Assembly: GCF_000473365.1 (NCBI RefSeq)
Contig: NZ_KI421517.1
Location: forward strand, 4,662,296 to 4,726,295
Length of the DNA stretch: 64,000 bases
DNA from: Adhaeribacter aquaticus DSM 16391
GTDB taxonomy: Bacteria > Bacteroidota > Bacteroidia > Cytophagales > Hymenobacteraceae
Direction of reading: 5' to 3'
The first letter of the stretch is position 1, and every line of letters begins with the position of its first letter. Under the pieces are notes generated by a model. It searched no databases. It was not told the DNA's origin and was given only the letters and a program-made list of their open reading frames with translations. This document shows positions 54,109-62,265 of the stretch, piece by piece. A program made the translations under genes and the position numbers.

Positions 54109-54480
54109 AAATTTAGATTGATGTAAAGATTTTCCCATATAAATAGCTTAAAAATTTAGTAGTATTAACGACTTGTTTCTAACCAATTAATAGAGAAAAA
54201 AGCTTTGAAACAAGTCCTTCGAAAATCATTACAAGCTATTAAAATATAGGACTATTGGAATATTGTAATTTAATATTTGCCTTGTACCATGCAGTCTTAA
54301 GAAGCTTGCATTTAACCTGAAAAAATTATGAAAAGGCCAAGGAAATTGAGCTTAAATTTTTTTTAAAAAAACTCAACTTTTTTATTGTGAATGGTCGTGC
54401 TGTACCTATTTAAGCTCTGGTAAGGGCTGAAATATTATCTTTTTATCCCGCTAAAGAATCATTTCATCGAATACTAGACA

Positions 54481-54515
54481 TGTTCATCCGGTAAAAAGAG
54501 GTGTTTAACGAATAA
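54481..54515 (+). promoter_or_regulatory. Shared upstream element, copy B
   Basis: TGTTCATCCGGTAAAAAGAG then GTGTTTAACGAATAA, 61 bp before the ATG at 54576, at almost the same distance as copy A. Confidence 0.65.
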
Positions 54516-54543
54516 ACTCTATATAGGGTTTTTTCTTACCCAA

Positions 54544-54571
54544 TTTTGTACTGTTTACAAACAGTACAAAA
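54544..54571. promoter_or_regulatory. Perfect 13-bp inverted repeat just before the start codon
   Basis: TTTTGTACTGTTT, two bases, AAACAGTACAAAA (54544-54556 and 54559-54571); the ATG is at 54576. It is either an operator or an mRNA hairpin covering the ribosome-binding site. Paralogue 40871 has no counterpart. Confidence 0.75.
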
Positions 54572-54575
54572 TCAA

Positions 54576-55736
54576 ATGAGCCAACTTCTACCATCTACTC
54601 AAATAGCCATAAAAAGTACTTCTTTTGCGTATTTTTTAGTTTTAGTACTAGCTCTGCTTACTCTTACTCCTTTAGCTAGTCAGGCAGATTGTGAAAGTTC
54701 AGGCCATAGATTTAAGTTTATTTATAAATCTTATACCATCAGCAATAAGACAGATAAGAAAGGAACAGTAACCGGAACCTTCGCTACCTTTACTTTCACT
54801 GTTCAAAATACTGGTCCGCATGGTTTAAGCCACGTGTCTTTTGGTTTGCCTAAAGGTGTAAAAGCAGATAATCCTACCTATACCTCTGCTTCTAGAAAAC
54901 AGTACAGTGTAGAGAATGGCACATTTAACCCATTCTATGGCGTAAAGTTTGAGACTACAAGTGCAGATGGTATAAAAGGGCAAGACCAACCTGACACCTT
55001 TTCTTATTCTATTTTGATTCCTAATAACACTAATCCTGCTGAATACCTGGCTTCCGTTCTGCCCTCTATTTCGATAGAAGCCAAAGCCGGTACTACAGTA
55101 GAAAGTTCTACTAATGTTTTAGGAGGTTTTGATTTTGATTGTTCAGATGAGGACTCGCAATTAACCTTATTAGGTTCAGCAACACCAACAACCCTACCAG
55201 TAACTTTAGTTTCTTTCGATGGTTCTTCTCAAAACCAAGGTGTAGCTTTAAAATGGGTAACGGCCACAGAAGAAAACAACGAGTACTTCCAGGTTGAAAA
55301 GAGCCAGGATGGGAAAACTTTCAGAGCTATTGGTAAAGTAAAAGGAAATGGTACTACTAATCAAAAGCAAACTTACAGCTTTACTGATAGAAGCGTAACT
55401 AGTGGCACTTACTACTACCGTCTGAAACAGGTAGATTTTAATGGTAAAAGCGAGTACAGCAAAATAGTTGCTGTAAAAGCAGATAACTTCAACCTGGTAA
55501 AAGCTGCTCTTTATCCAAACCCAGCTTCCAGCAGCTTAAACATTGATCTGACTGCTTTTGTTGCCGGTACTTATTCTATAAAAATAGCCTCTTTAACAGG
55601 TGCTATCCTGAAAAACCAAACCATCTCGGCCGGGCAAGTAGCTACTTTGGATGTGCAAAGCTTAACTAATGGCGCTTATGTGCTGATTGTTGAAGGAGAA
55701 AACTTTAACCAAACTAACAGATTCTTGAAAAACTAA
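54576..55736 (+). CDS. Secreted protein with T9SS type A sorting domain (module copy 2)
   Basis: A 386-residue paralogue of the protein at 40871. Signal peptide through LVLVLALLTLTPLASQA. N-domain with FTFTVQNTGPHGLSHVSFGLP, NPFYGVKFETT and SISIEAKAGTT, and Cys near both ends (ADCES, DFDCSDE). The middle module is LPVTLVSFDG, LKWVTATEENNEYFQVEKS and YYYRLKQVDFNG. The sorting domain has LYPNPASS, GTYSIKIASLTG and RFLKN. The N-domain differs more between the copies than the C-terminal half. The next gene starts 29 bp downstream. I chose the ATG at 54576; a TTG at 54546 lies within the palindrome. Confidence 0.92.
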   Translation: MSQLLPSTQIAIKSTSFAYFLVLVLALLTLTPLASQADCESSGHRFKFIYKSYTISNKTDKKGTVTGTFATFTFTVQNTGPHGLSHVSFGLPKGVKADNPTYTSASRKQYSVENGTFNPFYGVKFETTSADGIKGQDQPDTFSYSILIPNNTNPAEYLASVLPSISIEAKAGTTVESSTNVLGGFDFDCSDEDSQLTLLGSATPTTLPVTLVSFDGSSQNQGVALKWVTATEENNEYFQVEKSQDGKTFRAIGKVKGNGTTNQKQTYSFTDRSVTSGTYYYRLKQVDFNGKSEYSKIVAVKADNFNLVKAALYPNPASSSLNIDLTAFVAGTYSIKIASLTGAILKNQTISAGQVATLDVQSLTNGAYVLIVEGENFNQTNRFLKN

Positions 55737-55765
55737 TATCTGGTAAATATTATAACCTCTTAATT

Positions 55766-55915
55766 ATGGAATCTTTAGACCTGATTAGTATAGCTTTAAT
55801 AGTGCTTTCCCTTGGGGGCGTTGTATTTATAGGCATTAAAGAAATCAGAGCTGCCAAGGCAAAAAAAGCCATGATGTACGGAAGGAAACGTAAACAGCAA
55901 AAACAACCCCATTGA
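55766..55915 (+). CDS. Small membrane protein with MYGRKR tail, 49 aa (module copy 2)
   Basis: MESLDLISIALIVLSLGGVV is followed by FIGIKEIRAAKAKKAM and MYGRKRKQQKQPH. Short acidic N-terminus, one membrane helix, basic tail. It matches the protein at 43774 in layout and in the exact MYGRKR word. It lies 29 bp after the stop of the T9SS-protein gene on the same strand, with no terminator between, so the pair is operonic. Predicted single-pass membrane protein; function unknown. The recurrence is the main evidence that so short a frame is coding. Confidence 0.82.
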   Translation: MESLDLISIALIVLSLGGVVFIGIKEIRAAKAKKAMMYGRKRKQQKQPH

Positions 55916-55973
55916 ACCCTCAAGTTTAGGTATTCCAGCGCTCTTTATAGACTATAGTTTAACTTCTAAAAAC

Positions 55974-56008
55974 TGTTCACCGAGTAAAAAGAAGTGTTTA
56001 ACGAAAGT
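55974..56008 (+). promoter_or_regulatory. Shared upstream element, copy C
   Basis: TGTTCACCGAGTAAAAAGAA then GTGTTTAACGAAAGT, 96 bp upstream of the ATG at 56104. Nearly identical to copy B over the last 20 bases. Confidence 0.65.
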
Positions 56009-56103
56009 TAGTATAGGTTAAGCTAAATATAGCCGTAGGCTATATTCTATAAAGTACATTTGAATATCAAACAAGGACAACAGAGATAAAAAGCATAAAG
56101 GAT

Positions 56104-56478
56104 ATGAAAAAGCACTTACTACTATTAGCCTTCACATTAGTACTTTCAACAGTAGGATTTGCTAATGGAACTGTGGATCAGAAAAGATTTGATGCTACTT
56201 TAGATCAGCAGGTAAGAGTAGAAGTTCGCCAGTTACAGGAGCTGCTTCGTTTCAACGAATTTGAATACATCCAGATCAAGAAATTAACCGCAGCTGAGTT
56301 AGCAGATTTACAAGCAGCTAAACAAACATATACAGATGCTGCCGAGCTACATATCCAATTACAACAAATTAAAGATGCTTATACTGCAAAAGTAAGTGCT
56401 TTATTAAACGACTCGCAAAAGAAAGCCTTCTCTGCTTATTTAGCGGCTACACAAGCCAACTTAATAGCTATTCAATAA
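56104..56478 (+). CDS. Secreted helical protein with FNEFEYIQIKKL motif (module copy 2)
   Basis: A 124-residue exported protein. Signal peptide MKKHLLLLAFTLVLSTVGFA, mature start NGTVDQKR. Helices are EVRQLQELLRFNEFEYIQIK, KLTAAELADLQAAKQTYTDA and VSALLNDSQKKAFSAYLAA. The block RFNEFEYIQIKKLT is nearly identical to the paralogue at 48455. A possible Spy/CpxP-like periplasmic helical fold is suggested by LND.QK...Y, but not proven. Its own shared element lies upstream, so it can be transcribed separately from the T9SS/MYGRKR pair. Confidence 0.86.
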   Translation: MKKHLLLLAFTLVLSTVGFANGTVDQKRFDATLDQQVRVEVRQLQELLRFNEFEYIQIKKLTAAELADLQAAKQTYTDAAELHIQLQQIKDAYTAKVSALLNDSQKKAFSAYLAATQANLIAIQ

Positions 56479-56508
56479 TATTTACTTTACCTACCATTAT
56501 TTTACCTG

Positions 56509-56537
56509 AAGCCAGCAAAAAGCTGGCTTTTATTTTT
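56509..56537 (+). terminator. Rho-independent terminator
   Basis: Stem AAGCCAGC/GCTGGCTT with a 5-base A loop and a T-rich tail. Confidence 0.88.
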
Positions 56538-57093
56538 ATCGCTTTATTTTGGAGGATTAAAACAAAAAAGGCTACCTAACAGATAGCCCTAATTTGCGCG
56601 AATAGAAAGAGTAAGAAAAGATTAAAATTTGCTTTTATAGTGCCCGAATTATCCGGTTTACTTACCTAAAATGGCTTTAATTTGCTCGATGGTAGCGTTG
56701 TATTCTTCATCCGGGTAAAGCGTTTGGTAAGTGCTTTTTAATATTTCTTCCCGGCTCATAAAGCCCACCTGGTCGATACTGTACTTGGTTTCTCTAACTG
56801 AAATTATTGGGCTAACGGTTATATTAAATAACTTAATTTTTCTCGATCTGGCTTTTAATATCCATTAGAATGAAGGTTCTTAAAATTAACTTTTCACAAG
56901 TACAGTTTCTAAACTTAATTATGAATCTCTTTTTATGAGATGCTAACTTGAGATGATTGTTAGTTCTAAAATGTACATTAAAAAAATATTTACTTGCCTT
57001 TAGCATACCAAAAAGCCTATATATAAGTTATAAACCTGCTTTTAGTTATTATTTAAGGAATTACTAGCAAGATCCTTCTAACTTTTTATACTA
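56538..57093. other. Intergenic with a possible gene remnant on the minus strand
   Basis: About 555 bp. On the minus strand a frame ending at 56658 reads RETKYSIDQVGFMSREEILK then STYQTLYPDEEYNATIEQIK and AILGK. It looks protein-like but has only an internal ATG (56759, 33 residues). Probably the 3' tail of a lost gene. The rest is AT-rich and empty. Confidence 0.35.
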
Positions 57094-59712
57094 ATGATAC
57101 CCATAAATAAAATATTATGGTCTGTATTGTTTATAATCACCTTTGGCTCTTTAAAAACCAATGCTCAAATAACACCTGACAAAACAATCCTAGGTGGAAA
57201 AATCTTAAACTCCTCTAATAAGGAAGGCATTCCTTTCGCCAATATCTTTTATCAAAACTCTAAGCAAGGTACCAGCTCGGATGCGGAGGGAAGATTCAGC
57301 CTGCAATTAAATAAGGAGCCTGCTACTGATACCCTCTGTATCTCAGCTATTGGCTTTAAGACGTTAAAATTCTCCACCCGAAATGTTTTGACGCAACCTA
57401 ATCAGTTATTTTATTTAAAAGAAGATCCCATTTTCCTGGAAACCATTACGATAAAGGCAGCTTCTGCCGTGGAGGTAGTAAAAAGGGCAATGAACCAACG
57501 GTCCTTAAATTATGAAATACACCCCCATATCTTATCCGGACTTTACCGCATCACGGATAAAGAAAATAATGATTATGTCCGACTATTAGAAGCAGCGGTC
57601 GACATATATGATGATGCCTTTCTAAAAAAGGACAGCCGGGTTGTCAATTACCTAGCCTTGCGGCAAAGTAAAGATTTCAGAACGTATAAATCAGAGATGG
57701 ATAACCAGAATTCTAGGACCCTGGAAGAACTGCTTAAACCAGACCTAATTAAACGGCCTACCCGGGCGAGCCATCCGAATGGATTCAGTAAAGGATTTAC
57801 CTATACCCATGAGCGGTATACAATGCTGAACCAGGAAGAAGTATACGTCATTTCGGCTACTAAAAATCCGGCTTATAGTTGGGCAAATTATAATGCTACT
57901 TTTTATGTGCGCGTAAAAGATTTAGCTATCATCCAGGTCGAGCGTGATTATAATATAGGTCGGCCTAACTGGGCTAAATCCGACCATACGACCACCCGAA
58001 TATCTAAGGATCAACTAATCCTGAAATACAAGGAAATAAATAGTAAATTGTATCTCAACTATTTTTCCTGGCTATTAAAGGGAGAAATAATCGACGAAAA
58101 AACGAATAAAAAAATTGTCGGCTTCGAGCGTAACGAAGAACTCACCATTCAGGATGTAACTTTAGGGAAGGGGAAAAGTGCCCGCAAAGCCTGGAACAAA
58201 GATATTTATCAAATGCAGGAGCCTTACCGACAGGATTTCTGGGATAAGTACCCTGTAACAAACACCCGATTGTTCCAAGAAGTGACTCATCAATTGGAAA
58301 AGCGGGAAGATTTATCTAAACAATTCTTGTCAACCAATAAAACTACTCTGGCCCCTGCACCAGGCCCAACCTTCACCATTAGGCAACTGCAGGATGACTT
58401 TCAGTTGTTTAGAACTAGTTTGGAAGAGGCCCATCCTTCCCTGTACCGATATACCACTAAGGCGGAACTTTCCCGGCTGTTAGATAGTACATTCCTTACC
58501 CTAAATAATCCTTTAGATGAAATTCAGTTTTACCAACTATTGACCCCTATTTTAGCTAAGATCCGTTGCGGCCATACCGGAGCTAATTTATCAGAAACCT
58601 TCTATAAGGAAAATAGCCAGCGTCTCTCCTATTTCCCCGTTAAGGTAAAACTCGCAGGAGACAAGCTTTTCGTAATACAAAATTTTGCCTCCAATGAACA
58701 ACTAGCTACGGGTGAAGAAATTATTTCAATAGAAGGAGAAACAGTTCCTCAGATTAAAGCCCGCGTATATCCTCATTTACCGGCTGATGGTTATATAACA
58801 ACTTATAAAGACTATTTTTTCGGGAAAGATTTTTCTAATCTCTATCGCAATTACATAGGTGAAAAAAGCTCCTTTCGCATTAGGGTAAAAACCCTCTTAG
58901 GAGAGGTGGTAGAAAAAGAATTAAATGGAATATCTCTTTCCGAATATCAAGCTCAGAAAGCAAGGGAAAAAGAAGATAATACCTTAAAAATGCTTAGCCC
59001 TCAAATTGCTTTGCTGCAGGTAAAGACCTTTACTGATCTAAAAGGAAAAAACTTTAAACCTTGGGTTAGCAAGAGCTTCAATACCATGAATCGCAGCCAT
59101 GTAAAAAGTTTAATCATTGATTTGAGAGATAATGCGGGCGGGCGGGATGATTATGCGATGTTTCTGTATTCATTCCTGGCCGATAAATCATTTTCTTACC
59201 ATCAATCTCTAGAAGCAGCCACAGATCATCTTTCCTTTTTACAATATACAGATCAGGATAATTCCATAAATATCCTTTTACCTCAAATCGTACATAAAGA
59301 CTCCTTAGGAAGGTTTTTATTACGAAACTCTCATCCTACCCTAGGTCTTCATAAAAAAGCTACTTCAGGATTTAATGGTAAAGTATTCTTTTTAATAAAT
59401 GGCGGCACCTTTTCAGCTGCAGCAGACTTCGCGGCAGTATCCAGACAAAATAACAAAGGGGTTTTCATTGGGGAAGAAACAGGTGGCGCTGCTGCTGGAA
59501 ATACCAGTAACGGTGAAATTGTGCTAACCTTGCCTCAGTCAAAGTTGAGAATAGCTATCCCGCTCTTTAAAATAAGCAATTCTATCTCCCCTGAGTTGTT
59601 AGGAAGAGGGGTAATTCCTGAATATCCGATAAGTTCTTTAAATGAGGATATTGCCAATAGAAAGGATACTGCTCTTCAAAAGGCCATAGATTTAATTAGC
59701 TTGCCTAGATAA
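57094..59712 (+). CDS. Carboxypeptidase-regulatory-like domain plus S41 peptidase
   Basis: An 872-residue exported protein. Signal peptide about 1-24 (ILWSVLFIITFGSLKTNAQ). CarboxypepD_reg-like domain (about 30-110): GKILNSSNKEGIPFANIFYQ, GTSSDAEGRFSLQL, ISAIGFKTLKF. A middle DUF with HILSGLYRITDKEN and YVISATKNPAYSW follows. The C-terminal C-terminal-processing-peptidase (S41) part (about 430-872) has LEEAHPSLYRYTT, IISIEGETVPQIKARV (PDZ-like), SLIIDLRDNAGG and FFLINGGTFSAAADFA (nucleophile Ser in GGTFSAA), plus GEETGGAAAGNTS. Likely periplasmic or outer-membrane peptidase; substrate unknown. Single gene. Confidence 0.9.
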   Translation: MIPINKILWSVLFIITFGSLKTNAQITPDKTILGGKILNSSNKEGIPFANIFYQNSKQGTSSDAEGRFSLQLNKEPATDTLCISAIGFKTLKFSTRNVLTQPNQLFYLKEDPIFLETITIKAASAVEVVKRAMNQRSLNYEIHPHILSGLYRITDKENNDYVRLLEAAVDIYDDAFLKKDSRVVNYLALRQSKDFRTYKSEMDNQNSRTLEELLKPDLIKRPTRASHPNGFSKGFTYTHERYTMLNQEEVYVISATKNPAYSWANYNATFYVRVKDLAIIQVERDYNIGRPNWAKSDHTTTRISKDQLILKYKEINSKLYLNYFSWLLKGEIIDEKTNKKIVGFERNEELTIQDVTLGKGKSARKAWNKDIYQMQEPYRQDFWDKYPVTNTRLFQEVTHQLEKREDLSKQFLSTNKTTLAPAPGPTFTIRQLQDDFQLFRTSLEEAHPSLYRYTTKAELSRLLDSTFLTLNNPLDEIQFYQLLTPILAKIRCGHTGANLSETFYKENSQRLSYFPVKVKLAGDKLFVIQNFASNEQLATGEEIISIEGETVPQIKARVYPHLPADGYITTYKDYFFGKDFSNLYRNYIGEKSSFRIRVKTLLGEVVEKELNGISLSEYQAQKAREKEDNTLKMLSPQIALLQVKTFTDLKGKNFKPWVSKSFNTMNRSHVKSLIIDLRDNAGGRDDYAMFLYSFLADKSFSYHQSLEAATDHLSFLQYTDQDNSINILLPQIVHKDSLGRFLLRNSHPTLGLHKKATSGFNGKVFFLINGGTFSAAADFAAVSRQNNKGVFIGEETGGAAAGNTSNGEIVLTLPQSKLRIAIPLFKISNSISPELLGRGVIPEYPISSLNEDIANRKDTALQKAIDLISLPR

Positions 59713-59765
59713 ATGGCTTTAATTTAAACATCAGATAAAAAGACTCTCTTTTACTATATATAAAA

Positions 59766-60052
59766 TATAGCAAAAGCCAGAAAACCACTTCTATTTACAT
59801 AAAATCTAATATCTCAAAAACTCTCTTCCTCGTGTTCTGATTTATACTTTTGGTAGCTTCTCTTCTGATAATTTGATTATAAAATATTGTAGGTGTGCGC
59901 AAGGCAAACAGTAATGCAAACATTTGTATTACTTGTAATACTGTATGAATATGTTACTCTGTTTTTAAATATTTGATAATATCCGAGTGCATCGTATACC
60001 ACTTACCCAACTTCTTATAGCCGGTTATTTCGCCCGTTCTGAATTTCTCCTG
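59766..60052. repeat. Diverged 288-bp direct repeat, copy 2
   Basis: Partner of 51880-52167, same orientation. Identity ends where copy 2 leaves the reading frame of the small helix-turn-helix gene. Confidence 0.9.
59954..60052 (-). pseudogene. Truncated copy of the small helix-turn-helix gene
   Basis: On the minus strand, LGKWYTMHSDIIKYLKTE and the same stop as in 52069, preceded by EKFRTGEITGY. Only about the last 32 codons remain; the N-terminal two-thirds are missing. Confidence 0.8.
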
Positions 60053-60146
60053 CTTATAGCCTCTCAGTAATGAGGCACTTTTTTTATATAAACACTTAAA
60101 TCAAGGGTACCGACTTTTATATAAAAAACTCTTTACCTAAGTCATA

Positions 60147-60804
60147 ATGAGAAGTAAACTTCTGTATATAATCTTACTATTGGTAGTTGCTTGTAAGGAA
60201 ACAGAAGTAGCACAAAATAAAACAACTGATACGCCTTTAAGTTTACATCTTACTTTAGGTAATACCAGCAATGTGACTACTGATGTAAGTAACAGCAATA
60301 ATTATCTTATAGAAAGGCCACAATACGCTTTATCTTAAAGCAAAGATCGGGCACTCCCAATTGGGTGAGCTTACATGTAAACAAAGACTGGTTAGGTAAT
60401 GCTCAATGGCAGTAGGATTTCCTGGCTGATAATACTTTACCTGCTGGTTGGTATAGAGTACCGGCAACCGCTTATACCGGAACTGGCTTTGACCGGGGCC
60501 ACCATACACCGTCGGCAGATCGAAATAGAACAGGATAACTCCGCTACTTTTCTCATGACTAAAATGATACTCCAAATCCCCAAATAACAACCAAGATACA
60601 TGGGAGAACCTAGAGAGCTATACCCGCAGGTTGGTACAGGCAGGTAATGAAGGGTATGTCATTATGGGTAGTTATGGTAAAAGAGGAACAGGCTCTAATG
60701 GTTCTGCTGAAACTATAGATCAAGGCCAAATTACCGTTCCTAAACAGTTATGGAAACTCTTAGTTATTGTTCCGGAAGATAATGATGACATAAGCCGGAC
60801 TTAG
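60147..60804 (+). pseudogene. Decayed DNA/RNA non-specific endonuclease (NUC1 type)
   Basis: A lipoprotein-type start (MRSKLLYIILLLVVACKE, Cys lipobox), then LGNTSNVTTDVSNSNNYLIE and RPQYALS up to a TAA at 60336-60338. Continuing through several frames one finds KDRALPIG-like text, DFLADNTLPAGWYRVPATAY, the active-site word GFDRGHHTPSADR, DNSATFLMTKMI, GYVIMGSYGKRGTGSNGSAE and TVPKQLWKLLVIVPEDNDDI. This is the known order of the NUC endonuclease family. At least one stop within a codon (CAG-TAG-GAT near 60410) and frame changes near 60530 show that it is dead. It encoded an exported nuclease. Confidence 0.85.
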
Positions 60805-61044
60805 TGCCGCTTTCTAATAATTGAAGGAAAAGCACTTTGAAAATTTAACAACCAAAGCATTTGAAAATGGATATGCAAACCAAAGCCACTATATTCGGAC
60901 GCTTAAAGAATATACCAACATAAAGCTTAAAGACTATTTAAATTTAGGCAAATAGGTAGAATATTGAATTTATCGGCTTCGTTCTATTCCCCGCTTGAGC
61001 TCGTTTTACATTTGTAATGAAATTAATTGTTTGATTATTTAATA

Positions 61045-61476
61045 ATGAATAAAATGAATCAAATTTATCCTTGCTTATGGTTTGACGGTCAAGCCAAGGA
61101 AGCAGCACAGTTCTATTGTTCAATCTTTGAGAACTCAAAAATTACTGCGGACAATCAAATGGTGGTAACATTTGAGCTAAACGGGAAAAAATTTATGGGC
61201 CTCAATGGAGGGCAAGAATTTAAATTTAATGAAGCTGTATCGTTTGTGGTCGAATGCGAAACTCAAGAAGAGATTGACAATCTATGGAACTCACTAATCT
61301 CTGACGGCGGAAGTGAAGGAAATTGCGGTTGGTTAAAAGACAAGTTTGGCGTTTCATGGCAAATTGTACCGACAGTTTTACCAGCATTGTTGAGTAATCC
61401 TGACAAGGCGCAAAATGTAATCCAGGCTTATATGAAAATGAAAAAGTTTGATATTCAGGCGTTAGAAAATGCTTAA
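61045..61476 (+). CDS. VOC-superfamily protein (PhnB / 3-dmu-9_3-mt type)
   Basis: A 143-residue glyoxalase-fold protein. MNKMNQIYPCLWFDGQAKEA starts the first beta-alpha-beta unit; FYCSIFENSKI, MVVTFELNGKKFMGLNGG, AVSFVVECETQEEIDNLW and GWLKDKFGVSWQIVPTVLPALL complete it. The last word is typical of the PhnB-like family (PF06983), which includes no proven enzyme for most members. Cytosolic dimer likely. I start at ATG 61045; ATG 61054 and TTG 61027 are alternatives. First of the single genes that precede the attC-like array. Confidence 0.9.
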   Translation: MNKMNQIYPCLWFDGQAKEAAQFYCSIFENSKITADNQMVVTFELNGKKFMGLNGGQEFKFNEAVSFVVECETQEEIDNLWNSLISDGGSEGNCGWLKDKFGVSWQIVPTVLPALLSNPDKAQNVIQAYMKMKKFDIQALENA

Positions 61477-61501
61477 TAAACTGTAAAAGCCAGCAGGTAA
61501 C

Positions 61502-61558
61502 AATATACAAATAAGCCATAGTGGAGTTTAGGCTCTACCTATGGCTTATTTGTATATT
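61502..61558. terminator. Hairpin with perfect 20-bp arms
   Basis: Arms 61502-61521 and 61539-61558 are perfectly complementary around a 17-base loop (core AAGCCATAG/CTATGGCTT). It lies after the VOC gene. No T run follows the right arm, so it could be a terminator or a recombination hairpin. Confidence 0.7.
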
Positions 61559-61661
61559 TATAGCCGGTGCTAAATGGATATGTTTAGGCCAGTTAACCAC
61601 TATGGCTCATATACCAGACCGGTATCAGCAACCAAATAACAAAGAGAATACTTAAGCGAGA

Positions 61662-62183
61662 ATGGAAAATATTGAATTAAGAAGAGTAACGGTAAACGAA
61701 CTAGACCAACTACAGAAAATCGGCAGACAGACATTTTCCGAAACATTTTCTTCTGGAAATAGCGAGGAGAATATGAAAAAGTATTTGGAAGAAGGGTTTT
61801 CAACAAAAAAGCTAGAAGCCGAATTGGCCAACAAGAACTCTGAGTTTTATTTTGCCCTTTTAGCGAATAAAGTAATTGGTTATGTGAAAGTCAACTTTGG
61901 ACAATCACAAACAGAAATAAAGGATGAAAACACCCTTGAAATCGAACGCATTTATGTTCTAAAGGAATTCCACGGGAAAAGAGTCGGGCAATTCCTTTAT
62001 GAGAAGGCAATAGAAATATCTAAACACAAAGGCGTAGATTATGTTTGGTTAGGGGTCTGGGAAGAAAATCCAAGAGCACTTCGATTTTATGAAAAAAATG
62101 GTTTCGTGGAATTTGATAGGCACATTTTCAAACTGGGAAATGACGAGCAGACAGACATAATGATGAAACTGCAAATGAAATAA
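61662..62183 (+). CDS. GNAT family N-acetyltransferase
   Basis: A 173-residue acetyl-CoA-dependent transferase. MENIELRRVTVNELDQLQKI is the typical first strand and helix; ALLANKVIGYVKVNFGQ (beta), LEIERIYVLKEFHGKRVGQFLYEKAIE (motif A with the Q/RxxGxG/A-like KRVGQF pyrophosphate loop) and VWLGVWEENPRALRFYEKNGFVEF (motif B) follow. Full length, cytosolic. The acceptor cannot be predicted. It lies directly before the first attC-like core and may itself be a cassette gene. Confidence 0.92.
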   Translation: MENIELRRVTVNELDQLQKIGRQTFSETFSSGNSEENMKKYLEEGFSTKKLEAELANKNSEFYFALLANKVIGYVKVNFGQSQTEIKDENTLEIERIYVLKEFHGKRVGQFLYEKAIEISKHKGVDYVWLGVWEENPRALRFYEKNGFVEFDRHIFKLGNDEQTDIMMKLQMK

Positions 62184-62254
62184 AAGTGGCAGCAACTAAC
62201 TTTGTGTAGAAATCACGTTTCGACCGACGGCCTTGCACGCCTCATGCACTAGAC

Positions 62255-62261
62255 GTTGAGT
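62255..62261 (+). other. attC-like core (R') before DUF2185 gene
   Basis: GTTGAGT fits GTTRRRY. Its exact complement ACTCAAC begins the next site at 62590, as expected when one cassette lies between them. The upstream half of this site is not clear. Confidence 0.55.
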
Positions 62262-62265
62262 GGAA

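Noticed and set aside
60330-60590. Open frames on both strands over the nuclease remnant
   Set aside because: They come from decayed nuclease sequence; the family words are split between frames of the plus strand.
61226-61519. Minus-strand frame opposite the VOC gene
   Set aside because: Shadow of a recognised gene; no coding pattern.
61590-61610. GTTAACC upstream of the GNAT gene as an attC core
   Set aside because: Its complement GGTTAAC is not found after the GNAT gene, so the cassette rule is not met; left open.
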